A stretch of DNA of 33,871 nucleotides from Clostridia bacterium (lineage in GTDB: Bacteria; Bacillota; Clostridia; Oscillospirales; UBA644): contig JAGAOU010000098.1 of assembly GCA_017623595.1 (NCBI GenBank), positions 1 to 33,871 on the forward strand, given 5' to 3'. Below are positions 24,054-32,400 of this stretch, one piece after another; the first letter of the stretch is position 1, and each line of letters starts with the position of its first letter. The notes beneath the pieces were generated by a model. That model saw only the letters and a list, made by a program, of their open reading frames with translations, had not been told where the DNA came from and made no database searches. The position numbers and the translations under genes were made by a program.

Positions 24054-25097
24054 ATGAAACGAAGACGCAAGACCTCCGTTCTGCGGCGACTGTTGATCAC
24101 CCTGCTCCTGTTTCTGGGAGTTATGGGCGTCCTGATTGCCGTTGCCATACTTCAACCCACCGAAGCAAATCCTCCCCCGAATCTCTCGGGAGACACCGAC
24201 ACGGAAACCATCGAAACATCCTCCACGGAGGACCCTGTTCAAACCGTAGACAAGGAAACAGTACAAGCCCTGGCGGCAACCCTGTTCGCCCAACAGGAAT
24301 TCACCGCAAAGCATATGGCGGTTTACGACACAAAAACAGGGGCGATTCTCTATGAAAAGAACGCAGCCGACCGCATCACCGCCGCCTCCACCATCAAGCT
24401 GCTCACCGCCCTGACCATGCTGGACTATGTCACACAAGACACGGTTTTCACCGTGGGTAACGAGATCAAGCTCATCGGATCCGGGTCCTCCACCGCCAAG
24501 TTGAAAAAGGGCTTCACCCTCACCGTGGAGCAGGCCCTGGACGCGCTTCTCATTCCCTCGGGCAACGATGCGGCATATATGATCGCCGCCCATGTGGGAC
24601 GGAAGCTGGCAAAGGACCCGGAAATCAATGACAAAGACGCCGTCACCCTCTTCCTGGACAAGATGAACGACAAAGCAAAATCTCTGGGCGTCACCGATTC
24701 CCTCTTCACCTGCCCCGACGGGTACCCGAACAAGACCCAATACACCACTGCGTCGGACATGATGAAAATCGCCGTGGCGGCAGCTAAAAACGAAACCATT
24801 CGCCGCACCACCTCCAAAACCTTTGTCACCTACACCATGAACGACGGAACGGTGCTGGAATACACAAACACAAATCAACTCATCGTCCCCTCCTCCTCGA
24901 ATTTTTACGAGGGTCTGTTCGGGCTGAAAACGGGAACCACCAACGCCGCAGGGCAATGTCTGATCGCAGGATGCGACATTTACGGTCATGAGGTGATCAT
25001 CACCATCTTCAAATCCACCGACCGCTGGAGCGACTGCAAAAAGGTGATCGACACCGCCACCGCCGCCATATCGCAAGCCATCGCAGTTCAACAATAA
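24054..25097 (+). CDS. D-alanyl-D-alanine carboxypeptidase (penicillin-binding protein, S11 family)
   Basis: A 347-residue protein starting at ATG 24054 behind GAAAGGA; the longer frame from 23997 begins inside the promoter. KRRRK and the helix at about 12-33 anchor or export it, and a Thr/Glu-rich linker follows. The penicillin-binding triad is complete: Ser112-x-x-Lys115 (ASTIK), SGN at 169-171 and KTG at 292-294 (GLKTGTTNAAG). S11 enzymes trim the terminal D-Ala of peptidoglycan stem peptides outside the cell and are inhibited by beta-lactams. The C-terminal beta domain of DacA-type proteins is missing, since the protein ends soon after the catalytic domain. The ECF S component follows by 36 nt. 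Confidence 0.93.
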   Translation: MKRRRKTSVLRRLLITLLLFLGVMGVLIAVAILQPTEANPPPNLSGDTDTETIETSSTEDPVQTVDKETVQALAATLFAQQEFTAKHMAVYDTKTGAILYEKNAADRITAASTIKLLTALTMLDYVTQDTVFTVGNEIKLIGSGSSTAKLKKGFTLTVEQALDALLIPSGNDAAYMIAAHVGRKLAKDPEINDKDAVTLFLDKMNDKAKSLGVTDSLFTCPDGYPNKTQYTTASDMMKIAVAAAKNETIRRTTSKTFVTYTMNDGTVLEYTNTNQLIVPSSSNFYEGLFGLKTGTTNAAGQCLIAGCDIYGHEVIITIFKSTDRWSDCKKVIDTATAAISQAIAVQQ

Positions 25098-25133
25098 AAC
25101 AACCACCACCCCATCACAAAGGAAAGGATTTTT

Positions 25134-25664
25134 ATGAACTCCCGTCTTCGTAAAACCGTTTACGCCGCTCTGTTTCTGGCGCTGGGATTGGTTCTGCCCT
25201 TCCTCACCGCACAGATTCCCGAAATCGGAAACATGCTTTTACCCATGCATCTGCCCGTAATGCTCTGCGGCCTTGTCTGCGGACCTCTGTACGGCGGGCT
25301 GGTGGGCGCCGTCACGCCCCTGTTCCGATCCTTGCTCTTCGGGATGCCCGTCTTCTATCCCAACGCATTGGGCATGGCCTTCGAGCTGCTGACCTACGGG
25401 GCAGTGATCGGAATTCTGTACCGCATGTATCGCAAGAAAAACCTGCTTACCCTCTATGGAAGCCTGATTCCTGCCATGCTTGCGGGGCGTCTTGTGTGGG
25501 GTCTTGCCCAGACCGTGCTTCTGAGCTTTTCGGACAAATCCTTTGCCCTTGCCGTCTTTTGGACCAACGGCTTTGCCAACGCCCTCCCCGGCATCCTCCT
25601 GCAGCTGATTCTCATTCCGTCCCTGATGATCCTGATTCAGCAATTTCAACAAAAACACAGATAA
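25134..25664 (+). CDS. ECF transporter S component (substrate-binding membrane subunit)
   Basis: A 176-residue, very hydrophobic protein with about six helices. 'AALFLALGLVLPFLTAQIPEIGNMLLPMHLPVMLCGLVCGP' as a pattern (residues about 11-52), then 'LVGAVTPLFRSLLFGMP', is typical of energy-coupling-factor S components; the AxxxA-like Ala and Gly positions in the first helix contact the T component. Such proteins bind a vitamin or similar small molecule and use a shared T/A1/A2 module encoded elsewhere. The substrate cannot be read from sequence. AAAGGAAAGG precedes ATG 25134, and co-transcription with the carboxypeptidase is likely. Confidence 0.88.
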   Translation: MNSRLRKTVYAALFLALGLVLPFLTAQIPEIGNMLLPMHLPVMLCGLVCGPLYGGLVGAVTPLFRSLLFGMPVFYPNALGMAFELLTYGAVIGILYRMYRKKNLLTLYGSLIPAMLAGRLVWGLAQTVLLSFSDKSFALAVFWTNGFANALPGILLQLILIPSLMILIQQFQQKHR

Positions 25665-25675
25665 ATGCAATCCAT

Positions 25676-25717
25676 AAAAAAAATCGCGACGCACTCCGAG
25701 CCATCGGGGTGCGTCGC
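25676..25717. terminator. Bidirectional terminator between convergent genes
   Basis: Fourteen-pair stem with one G-U pair (25686-25699 with 25704-25717). It is followed by ATTTTTTTT on the minus strand and by ACAGTTTTATG on the plus strand. It serves the ECF S gene and the opposing small membrane protein. Confidence 0.9.
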
Positions 25718-25736
25718 ACAGTTTTATGACGTTTTA

Positions 25737-26150
25737 TCAATCGGGGAAACAGAAGGTTTCGCAGGCGATCACTTCCCCGTCGGGGGTGTAGCAGGTAATC
25801 GTTACACCATCTTCCAGCCACTCCAGATCGTAATTTCCGTCGCGGAAGGGGAAATAGGGGTTTTCATATTCCAGATGCCCGATACGTATATACTCCCCGT
25901 TCCAACCGTATTTCCAAGAAACCGAACACGACACTTCCGGATCAAGAAATGAGCTTTCGTAAAACCTCAAATACTCCTCCTCTGTTCCTCTCGGAATACG
26001 AACCTGTATTTCTGCTTTCATTGCAGACTTCGACCACTCTGACATGCTATTATAAAAAGCAACCCCGAGAATAATCAAGCAAGCAAAAAAGATTCCGACT
26101 ACCACCTTAGGAAGAGTCACTTTCCGTTTTTTCATTAAAATCTCACTCAT
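25737..26150 (-). CDS. Small membrane-anchored protein of unknown function
   Basis: A 137-residue protein with basic start KKRKV, one membrane helix (about 15-33, VVVGIFFACLIILGVAFY) and an outer domain of about 100 residues. The outer domain contains 'GTEEEYLRFYESSF', 'VSCSVSWKYGWNGEYI' and 'DGVTITCYTPDGEVIACETF', with three cysteines. ATG 26150 overlaps a TAA stop of the upstream broken gene (TAATG), suggesting translational coupling; the in-frame ATG at 26135 is an alternative start. No family is recognised. It ends just before a strong terminator. Confidence 0.7.
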   Translation of the reverse strand: MSEILMKKRKVTLPKVVVGIFFACLIILGVAFYNSMSEWSKSAMKAEIQVRIPRGTEEEYLRFYESSFLDPEVSCSVSWKYGWNGEYIRIGHLEYENPYFPFRDGNYDLEWLEDGVTITCYTPDGEVIACETFCFPD

Positions 26151-26688
26151 TACTCATAATCCTTCTGCGTAAGCACGTAATCACGAAAAGCTTCGTAAAA
26201 TGCCGGTTGTTGAAAATCTTCGATAGTACCCCATATCATGGATGAACGCCCTCCCAGTTGCCAAGATTATCCGAGGAAAATTCGGATGCGGAAACATTAT
26301 TGCCCAAAAGAGAAAGCCATTGAGGAATAAGCTTATCCGTCAAAAACGGATGAGATTCAGCATATTCTTCCTTCGTATCATTGGTATCATAGGTCAGGGT
26401 ATCCGTGCGTACGTCATATGTGTAACGATACCACAAACCGTCGGAATAGTCAACACCATTGTCAGGGATCTCTTGATAGATAAAATCAATCATCCCCTTA
26501 TAAGGCTTAACCGAACACGTCAACTTCGCAAGAGGAACCCGATTAAATACATATCGCTGTATTCTCGGAGTCAAATCTCGATATTCTCCCAAAGGCTCCA
26601 CGATGCGTCCGTCCGCAAGTACATCTATTCAACAATCAAACAAAGCAGAGTAACCACGAACGTGAACCACGCAAAATACTTTTTTCAT
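26150..26688 (-). pseudogene. Broken gene for a small exported protein (several frame disruptions)
   Basis: The ATG at 26688 has GGAAAGG eight bases upstream and begins MKKVFCV, but that frame meets TGA at about codon 20. Shifting by one base after codon 7 gives a good hydrophobic export helix (FTFVVTLLCLIV). The first frame then resumes with 'IDVLADGRIVEPLGEYRDL' and runs open to TGA at 26236. A third frame continues from about 26265 as 'GRSSMIWGTIEDFQQPAFYE' and ends in 'YVLTQKDYE', with its TAA overlapping the next ATG. Joined, these give one protein of about 178 residues. Decay, assembly error or, less likely, programmed frameshifting could explain it. The family is unknown. Confidence 0.65.
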
Positions 26689-26819
26689 AACAACAGCCTT
26701 TCCGAATATCGTAAGTCAACTATAAGACACACAGGTCATATAATTCGTTACAACATTTTTGCGATATTTTCACATTTGGTAAAAAAACAGATCAAATCTT
26801 CACTCTTTCCCCTGAAAAT

Positions 26820-26849
26820 ATTATAGCACACAAAAAGACACGTTGTCAA
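26820..26849 (-). promoter_or_regulatory. SigA-type promoter of the broken gene and small membrane protein
   Basis: Minus-strand TTGACA (26844-26849), 18-bp spacer, TATAAT (26820-26825). The leader to ATG 26688 is about 125 nt with no obvious structure or small gene. Confidence 0.82.
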
Positions 26850-26877
26850 TACCGCATCCAAAATCTTACACTCTTGT

Positions 26878-26919
26878 CATAAAAAAATGCACCCCAGGCG
26901 TTCTGCCTTTGGGGTGCAT
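26878..26919 (-). terminator. Rho-independent terminator of the rpmB-rnhA-amidohydrolase unit
   Basis: Long stem ATGCACCCCA/TGGGGTGCAT with an inner GGC/GCC pair (26887-26919), followed on the minus strand by a run of Ts. Confidence 0.9.
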
Positions 26920-26947
26920 ATTCGGTGCCGATTTTTATGTACTGCAA

Positions 26948-28264
26948 TCAGATTTTTTTCATGAAGCGCAGGGCGTTGTAGTAATAGATGTCTTCCAGAA
27001 TTTCGGGCTCGATGTGCATGGGAGCCACGGGATATTTTCCGCCCACCACTTCGGGCTCGTCTCCTTCAAAGAAGACCTCCATCATGCGCACCTTCTGATC
27101 GTTGAATTCACGGACCCGACTTCCGGGCGCCCAGTTGGTGTTAGTGTCTGTGCCGATAAACATGCGCTTGGAGTATTTATGAATGAATTCGCGGGTTGCC
27201 TCGGGGGTCAGAGACAATTCAATAAACACCTCCACGGCAGGGGTCAGATCCATGTACAAATTGGGATACTTATCCATCAGCGCAGAAACGCGGGGAAGAT
27301 TGTCATAATAGAATCCCATGTGCGAAAGAGCAACCCGCAGGTTGGGATGGCGTTCCAGAACCCCTTCCATCATTTGGAAAAATTCTTCCTGAGAGGGCAC
27401 ATCGCCGTCCCCGTAATACCAACCCTTCTCCCGAAGATGGTCAGCCTTCGGATGGGAGGGATCCCAGTTGGCGCGGGGGTCATTGTTGTGAATCACCAGA
27501 GGAATGTCCTGTGCCTCGGCATAAGCAAAAAATTCGTCCATGCGGGGGCCCTCATAGCCCGTGCCCCAGAAGCGATAGAGGGAGGGCTTCCCTTCCAACA
27601 TCTTGATGCCGTCAAAGCCCTGCTCCATATACAGCTTTGCCTGCTCGACAAAGTCCTTCCCGTGATCCAGCCCCGCAAAGGCAAAGCAACCGGGAATGCG
27701 ACGCTTCAGCTCCATGGTGACCTCGTTGGAATCGAGATGGAACCCCACGGAATTGCGCAGACAACCCATAAAACCCAATCCGCAATAACCGCGCAGATCC
27801 ATCATCTCTTTCATGTACGCCACCTTCTGATCCATGGAGATGTCGCCATAGGTATGAATATGCATATCGATCTTTTTCATCTTTTTTACAACCTTTCCGT
27901 TTTTAACCGTCCACCGTTCTTTGGGAATATAGAACCGCCCGTCTGCGGTCCTTTGCAATTGATCCAGCCAAAAGTCAAAGCCCTTTCGAAGCCCTTCCTC
28001 GTCACCGAAATCCAGGCGACAGTAACCCTTCGTCGCCACCAAGCTCCACCAACCCGACTCCTTGCGCCGCGCCTGATGCATGTTCAGCCCGTCGTAGCCA
28101 TCCTCAAAGGGAACCTTGAACCGATCCGTGGCGGCGTTTTTCAAGGATTCGTGCACCGCCGCATTCTGCCACAAAAAGCGAACCTGCGGCTTCAATTCCA
28201 GAACCGCATCGGAGGCAACCGCCCTGTCAAGGTCAAAATTTTTCGTAATTTCCATCTTCTTCAT
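26948..28264 (-). CDS. Amidohydrolase (TIM-barrel metal hydrolase) with extra N-terminal domain
   Basis: A 438-residue protein. Residues 131-438 form an amidohydrolase-2-type barrel: metal site His135-x-His137 (KIDMHIHTYG), Lys221 (GIKML), His259 (LVIHNND), His315 (ALSHMGFY) and Asp373 (FIGTDT). Residues 1-128 are an added domain I do not recognise ('QARRKESGWWSLVATKGYCR', 'GLRKGFDFWLDQLQRTADG'). 'MKKIDMHIH' at 129 looks like an ancestral start, which suggests a fusion. The ATG at 28264 overlaps the RNase H stop (ATGA), so the genes are coupled. Such enzymes hydrolyse or decarboxylate small metabolites in the cytosol; the substrate is unknown. Confidence 0.85.
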   Translation of the reverse strand: MKKMEITKNFDLDRAVASDAVLELKPQVRFLWQNAAVHESLKNAATDRFKVPFEDGYDGLNMHQARRKESGWWSLVATKGYCRLDFGDEEGLRKGFDFWLDQLQRTADGRFYIPKERWTVKNGKVVKKMKKIDMHIHTYGDISMDQKVAYMKEMMDLRGYCGLGFMGCLRNSVGFHLDSNEVTMELKRRIPGCFAFAGLDHGKDFVEQAKLYMEQGFDGIKMLEGKPSLYRFWGTGYEGPRMDEFFAYAEAQDIPLVIHNNDPRANWDPSHPKADHLREKGWYYGDGDVPSQEEFFQMMEGVLERHPNLRVALSHMGFYYDNLPRVSALMDKYPNLYMDLTPAVEVFIELSLTPEATREFIHKYSKRMFIGTDTNTNWAPGSRVREFNDQKVRMMEVFFEGDEPEVVGGKYPVAPMHIEPEILEDIYYYNALRFMKKI

Positions 28265-28941
28265 TCTCCGATCCCGAGGGCATCCTTCGCCAAGCGGTCT
28301 GCCATTTCGTTATACTTCACGCCCGTGTGGGCGGCAATTTTCCGAAAAGAAACCTCCAAAACACCCCGATAGGCCTCCGTAGCCGCCACGTATTCCTTCG
28401 AAACATAGGAGTTTGCCCGCCATTCCCCGTGAAACCAGGCGGAAATGCCGCTGTAATCGTGACAAATCAGAACCTTTTTGTACCCCAACTCTTCCGCCCG
28501 TTTCAAAGCGGTCAGGGTCCCCTGCAATTCCCCCGCCACATTACGGGCGGTAACGGCCTCGGGATGATCTCCCACCCCGTTCTCGCAGATTTCTCTGCCG
28601 TCCTGCGTCAGCAAAACGCATCCGAACCCATAGCGCTTGGTAGCGGCATCGTAACTGCCGTCCACAAAGGCAACAAGGGTATCCTCGGGGATTTCGAAGG
28701 AATCTTCCGACTCCGATTTCTTGGCTCCGCGGGATTTTTTGGGGGAAGAATGCTCTTCGGAGGAAACCTGAATTCCCTCCCCCGATTCCAAAAAGGCCTG
28801 CGCCTCTTCCATCGTGGGAAAGGATTTGTATTTCGCCCCCTGAACGCCGTGCACCAAAGGCTCACATTCCGCCCAGGTGCGATAGATTCCGGGGACAAGC
28901 CCCACCTTCACCGCATAAAACTTCGGTTTTTTGTCTGCCAT
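28261..28941 (-). CDS. rnhA: Ribonuclease HI with N-terminal hybrid-binding domain
   Basis: This 226-residue enzyme cuts the RNA strand of RNA/DNA hybrids in the cytosol. Residues 5-55 (FYAVKVGLVPGIYRTWAEC, then KYKSFPTMEEAQAFL) are the RNase H1 hybrid-binding or viroplasmin-like domain also found in eukaryotic RNase H1. A Ser/Lys-rich linker (about 56-85) follows. The catalytic domain has the full DEDD set: Asp94 (FVDGSYD), Glu138 (VAGELQG), Asp162 (CHDYSGI) and Asp215 (EMADRLAKD). GAGGAG precedes ATG 28941. It probably shares the rpmB transcript, because I see no clear promoter of its own. Confidence 0.95.
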   Translation of the reverse strand: MADKKPKFYAVKVGLVPGIYRTWAECEPLVHGVQGAKYKSFPTMEEAQAFLESGEGIQVSSEEHSSPKKSRGAKKSESEDSFEIPEDTLVAFVDGSYDAATKRYGFGCVLLTQDGREICENGVGDHPEAVTARNVAGELQGTLTALKRAEELGYKKVLICHDYSGISAWFHGEWRANSYVSKEYVAATEAYRGVLEVSFRKIAAHTGVKYNEMADRLAKDALGIGE

Positions 28942-29016
28942 GACAACTCCTCAAAAAAAAGAGAGCCGAGAAAGATCCAAAACCTTCCCTGCCCTCCTTA
29001 CAAGATGTTTTTCCGA

Positions 29017-29064
29017 AAAACAAGACAGCACAGCGGACGGGAATCCACCCGCACCCCTGTGCCG
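29017..29064 (-). terminator. Weak hairpin after rpmB, possible attenuator
   Basis: On the minus strand GGCACAG pairs with CTGTGC across an inner CGGG/CCCG stem, followed by TGTCTTGTTTTT. It is imperfect and could let some transcripts continue into rnhA. Boundaries are approximate. Confidence 0.4.
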
Positions 29065-29091
29065 TTATGCTCTGTTTTGAGTTTCGCAGAA

Positions 29092-29280
29092 TCAGACTGC
29101 TCTCTGTACCTTACCGGAACGCAGGCAGGCAGTGCAAGCGTAGACGTGCTTCACCTGACCGTTGACGATAGCCTTGACGCGTCTGACGTTGGGCTTCCAG
29201 GTGCGGTTGGAGCGTCTGTGAGAGTGAGAGACTTTGATGCCGAAAGCGACATCCTTACCGCAGTAATCACATTTTGCCAT
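29092..29280 (-). CDS. rpmB: 50S ribosomal protein L28
   Basis: A 62-residue protein starting at ATG 29280, five bases after GGAGGTGG; longer upstream frames run through the promoter. It has the L28 core 'SHSHRRSNRTWKPNVRRVKA' and two CxxC pairs (CDYC near the N-terminus, CTAC near the C-terminus), marking the zinc-binding form of L28. It binds 23S rRNA in the large subunit. The basic residues and length are normal for the family. It is divergent from smc. Confidence 0.97.
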   Translation of the reverse strand: MAKCDYCGKDVAFGIKVSHSHRRSNRTWKPNVRRVKAIVNGQVKHVYACTACLRSGKVQRAV

Positions 29281-29323
29281 ATTTTCCACCTCCAAGCGTG
29301 TGTTTGTTCGTTCAGCACGAACT

Positions 29324-29352
29324 ATTATAGCAAAAAAATATGCGGATTGCAA
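29324..29352 (-). promoter_or_regulatory. SigA-type promoter of rpmB
   Basis: Minus-strand TTGCAA (29347-29352), 17-bp spacer, TATAAT (29324-29329). Confidence 0.85.
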
Positions 29353-29405
29353 GCCCATTGGCAAAAAGTTCATAAATTTGTCAGATGCGGTCATGAAAAG
29401 AGGGC

Positions 29406-29434
29406 TTGAAAAATGCAAAGAAATGTGCTATTAT
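29406..29434 (+). promoter_or_regulatory. SigA-type promoter of smc
   Basis: TTGAAA (29406-29411), 17-bp spacer, TATTAT (29429-29434). It lies about 38 nt before the TTG start, so any start further upstream would fall inside the promoter. Confidence 0.8.
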
Positions 29435-29471
29435 ATTTAAGTATATTTTATTTAAAGAAGAGGAAACCGTT

Positions 29472-32400
29472 TTGACGAAGGAAAACATCTCCGGGATCCC
29501 GTTCCCCGAAAGCCGCCTGCGCCGTCTGGAGCTGCAGGGATTCAAGTCGTTCCCGGACAAAACCGTCATCGAATTCCGTGAAGGGATCACCGCCATCGTG
29601 GGCCCTAACGGAAGCGGAAAAAGCAATATCGCCGACGCACTGCGTTGGGTTTTGGGCGAAACCTCATCCAAGACCCTGCGAGGCGCAAAAATGGAAGACG
29701 TTATCTTCAACGGCACAAAGGAACGCAAGCCCATGAGCTATGCGGAGGTTTCCATCTGCCTGGATAACGCCGACCGCATGTTTGATATCGATTATGCCGA
29801 GATCGTGGTCACCCGCCGTTTTTACCGTTCGGGGGACAGTGAATACCTGCTCAACCGTGCCCCCGTCCGTCTGAGAGACATCCGGGAACTGTTCCGAGAT
29901 ACGGGCCTGGGACGGGACGGCTATTCGGTCATCGGACAGGGCATGATCACCGAAATCATCAAGGCCAAGCCCGCCGACCGCCGCTTTTTGTTTGAAGAGG
30001 CGGCAGGTATCGCAGGGCTGAAATTCAAGAAGGAAGAAAGTGCCCGCAAACTGAATCAGGCCGAAGAGAATCTGGTCCGTGTGGGAGACATTATCACCGA
30101 ATTGGCGGACCGTCTCCCCTCCTTGGAGGACAAATCCCGCAAGGCCCGCAAATTTTTGGACTACAGCGGAGAGAAAAAGGATCTGGAGCTCTTCGTGTGG
30201 CAGAAGCAGGCCGAGAAGTATACGGAGGATTTGGGCAAGGCACGGGAGGTCAAAAAGACCTTTGACGATCAATTAGCCGCCTCCGCCGAATATTTTGCCC
30301 GCGCGGAAGAAAAAGAAGCGGAACAGAATCAGCGCATTCGGGATCTGTCCGTGGCCATGGACGAGGAGCATCGGAACAAATCCGAAACCGAAGCAAAAGC
30401 CGCCTCCGCCGATGGGGAAATTCTGGTCCTGCAAAACGATCTTGCCCACTTGGAAGAAGAAAGCCTCCGCCTCCGTCGGGAGGACGAACAGAGCGATGCC
30501 CTGCGCACCGTTCTGGAAGAAGAAAAGACCCGAACACTGAACAACATTGCCGAAAGCGAAGCCACCGTCCGCCGTTTGGAGGAGGGCATGGCATCCGTCA
30601 CCGCCCGCAGAGACGATTCCCGAAAGACCGAGGAGGCCTTCGGATCGGAAGCAACCCGCACCGCCGCCGAAACAGCGGAGCTGACGGCAAACCTGACGGC
30701 ACTTCACATTAGGAAGGCCGCCGCAGAGCAATCCCTATCCGATGCATCGGCAAAACTGGATGATCTGGCCCTGGACGGTGCCGATGCGGAAGAAAAACTG
30801 GCATCCCTGAAAAAGGCACAAAAAGAATGTAAAAACGAAGTAGACAAATACACTTCGATCATCAACGATAACAAGAACCGCTTGGAAGGATACCGTCTGC
30901 GATTCGAAAACCGCAAAGGACAGGCGGCGAAAAAGGAAGCCGCGCTGCAGGAAACCCGCATTGAGTTTTCCAAAAAGCAGAGCCGCCTGCAGCTTTTGTC
31001 CGACATGGAAAAGCACTACGAAGGCTTCAATCACGCCGTGCGCACCGTCATGCAGGAGTCCCAACGGGGCATACTGAAGGGTGAAATGGCGACGGTGGCA
31101 TCGGTGATTACCGTAGACCCAAAATATGCCGCCGCCATTGAAATCGCTCTCGGTGCCGCCATTCAGAATATCATCACCGAAGACGAAGGCTCGGCAAAGG
31201 CCGCCATGCTCCTTTTAAAGAACAAAAACGCAGGCCGAGCCACCTTCCTGCCCCGCACCACCGTCAAGGGCAATCGTTTGACTGTGAAAGGATTGGATAC
31301 GGAAGAGGGCTATGTGGGCCTCGGTTGCGATTTGATCGGTTACGATAAAAAATACGATGGTGTTATGGCATTCCTGTTGGGACGCACCGCCATTGCCGAA
31401 GACATCGACGACGCTTTGGCCATTTCCCGCCGTCATGACCGCGCCTTCCGTATCGTTACGCTGGACGGGCAGGTGGTCAACGCAGGGGGATCCCTAACAG
31501 GGGGAAGCTTGTCCAAAAATACGGGCATCCTCACCCGCCGCAACGAAATCGAGGATCTGACGGCGCAGATCGAAAAGGAAGAAGCCTCCTTAAAAGAAGC
31601 GGAAAACGCCCTGCGTGCTCTGAAGGAAGAGGTTGCCGTGGCGGAAAAGGCCATCGGAGAGATCAACGCCCAATCCGATGCGGCTCGCCAGCAACTCATC
31701 AAAGCCCAATCGGAGTATGACAATTACGCAAATTATATCGCCAACGTCACCCGCTCCATGGAGGAACGGACCCTGCAGACCGAGGCGCTGAGCCGCCGTA
31801 CCGAAGAGTTGAACGAGCAGATCGGCACGCTGAACAAAGAAGCGGAGGAAATTTCCGCCGCCATCGCCGCCCATGAAACCTCCGCCAAGGCCGCAGAAGA
31901 AAAGCTGGCCGCATTGAAAGCGGAACAGGAAGCCATCGCCGAGGAGCTTCACGGCATTCAGATGGAAATCCTGTCCGAGCAGAAAAATATTGAACAAAAC
32001 AAGACCACCGTAGCCTCCCTGGAGGAGCGCATCGCCGATTGCGGGCGCAGCGGGGATCAGACCCGTCTGATGCAGGAAGAAAACGCCCGAAAAACCGAAG
32101 AAACCAACCAAGCCGTGATCCAAGCCCAAACAAAGAAGGATGCCCTTCTCAAGGAAGCGGAGGCCATTGAAGCAAAGATCCGCACCCTCGCAGAGGAACG
32201 GACCAAGGTGGAAGCGGAGCAGAACCGCATGCGGGCAGAGCAAAAGGAAATCTACGACACCCGTGAACGGCTGACCCGAGAATCGGAACGCACCCAAGCC
32301 AAGATCGACCAACTGACCGAGGCGAACAACGCCATTCTTTCCCGTTTCTGGGACGAATACGAACTGACCCTCAGCGAAGTGGAAGCCATGAATCTGTCCT

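Noticed and set aside
26629-26631. In-frame TGA read as selenocysteine in the broken gene
   Set aside because: The hydrophobic export helix lies in a different frame just before it, so a frameshift explains the region better, and no SECIS-like hairpin is evident.
26843-28372. Plus-strand frame of about 509 codons opposite the amidohydrolase
   Set aside because: It begins within the terminator and promoter zone and opposes a metal-hydrolase gene with a full active site.
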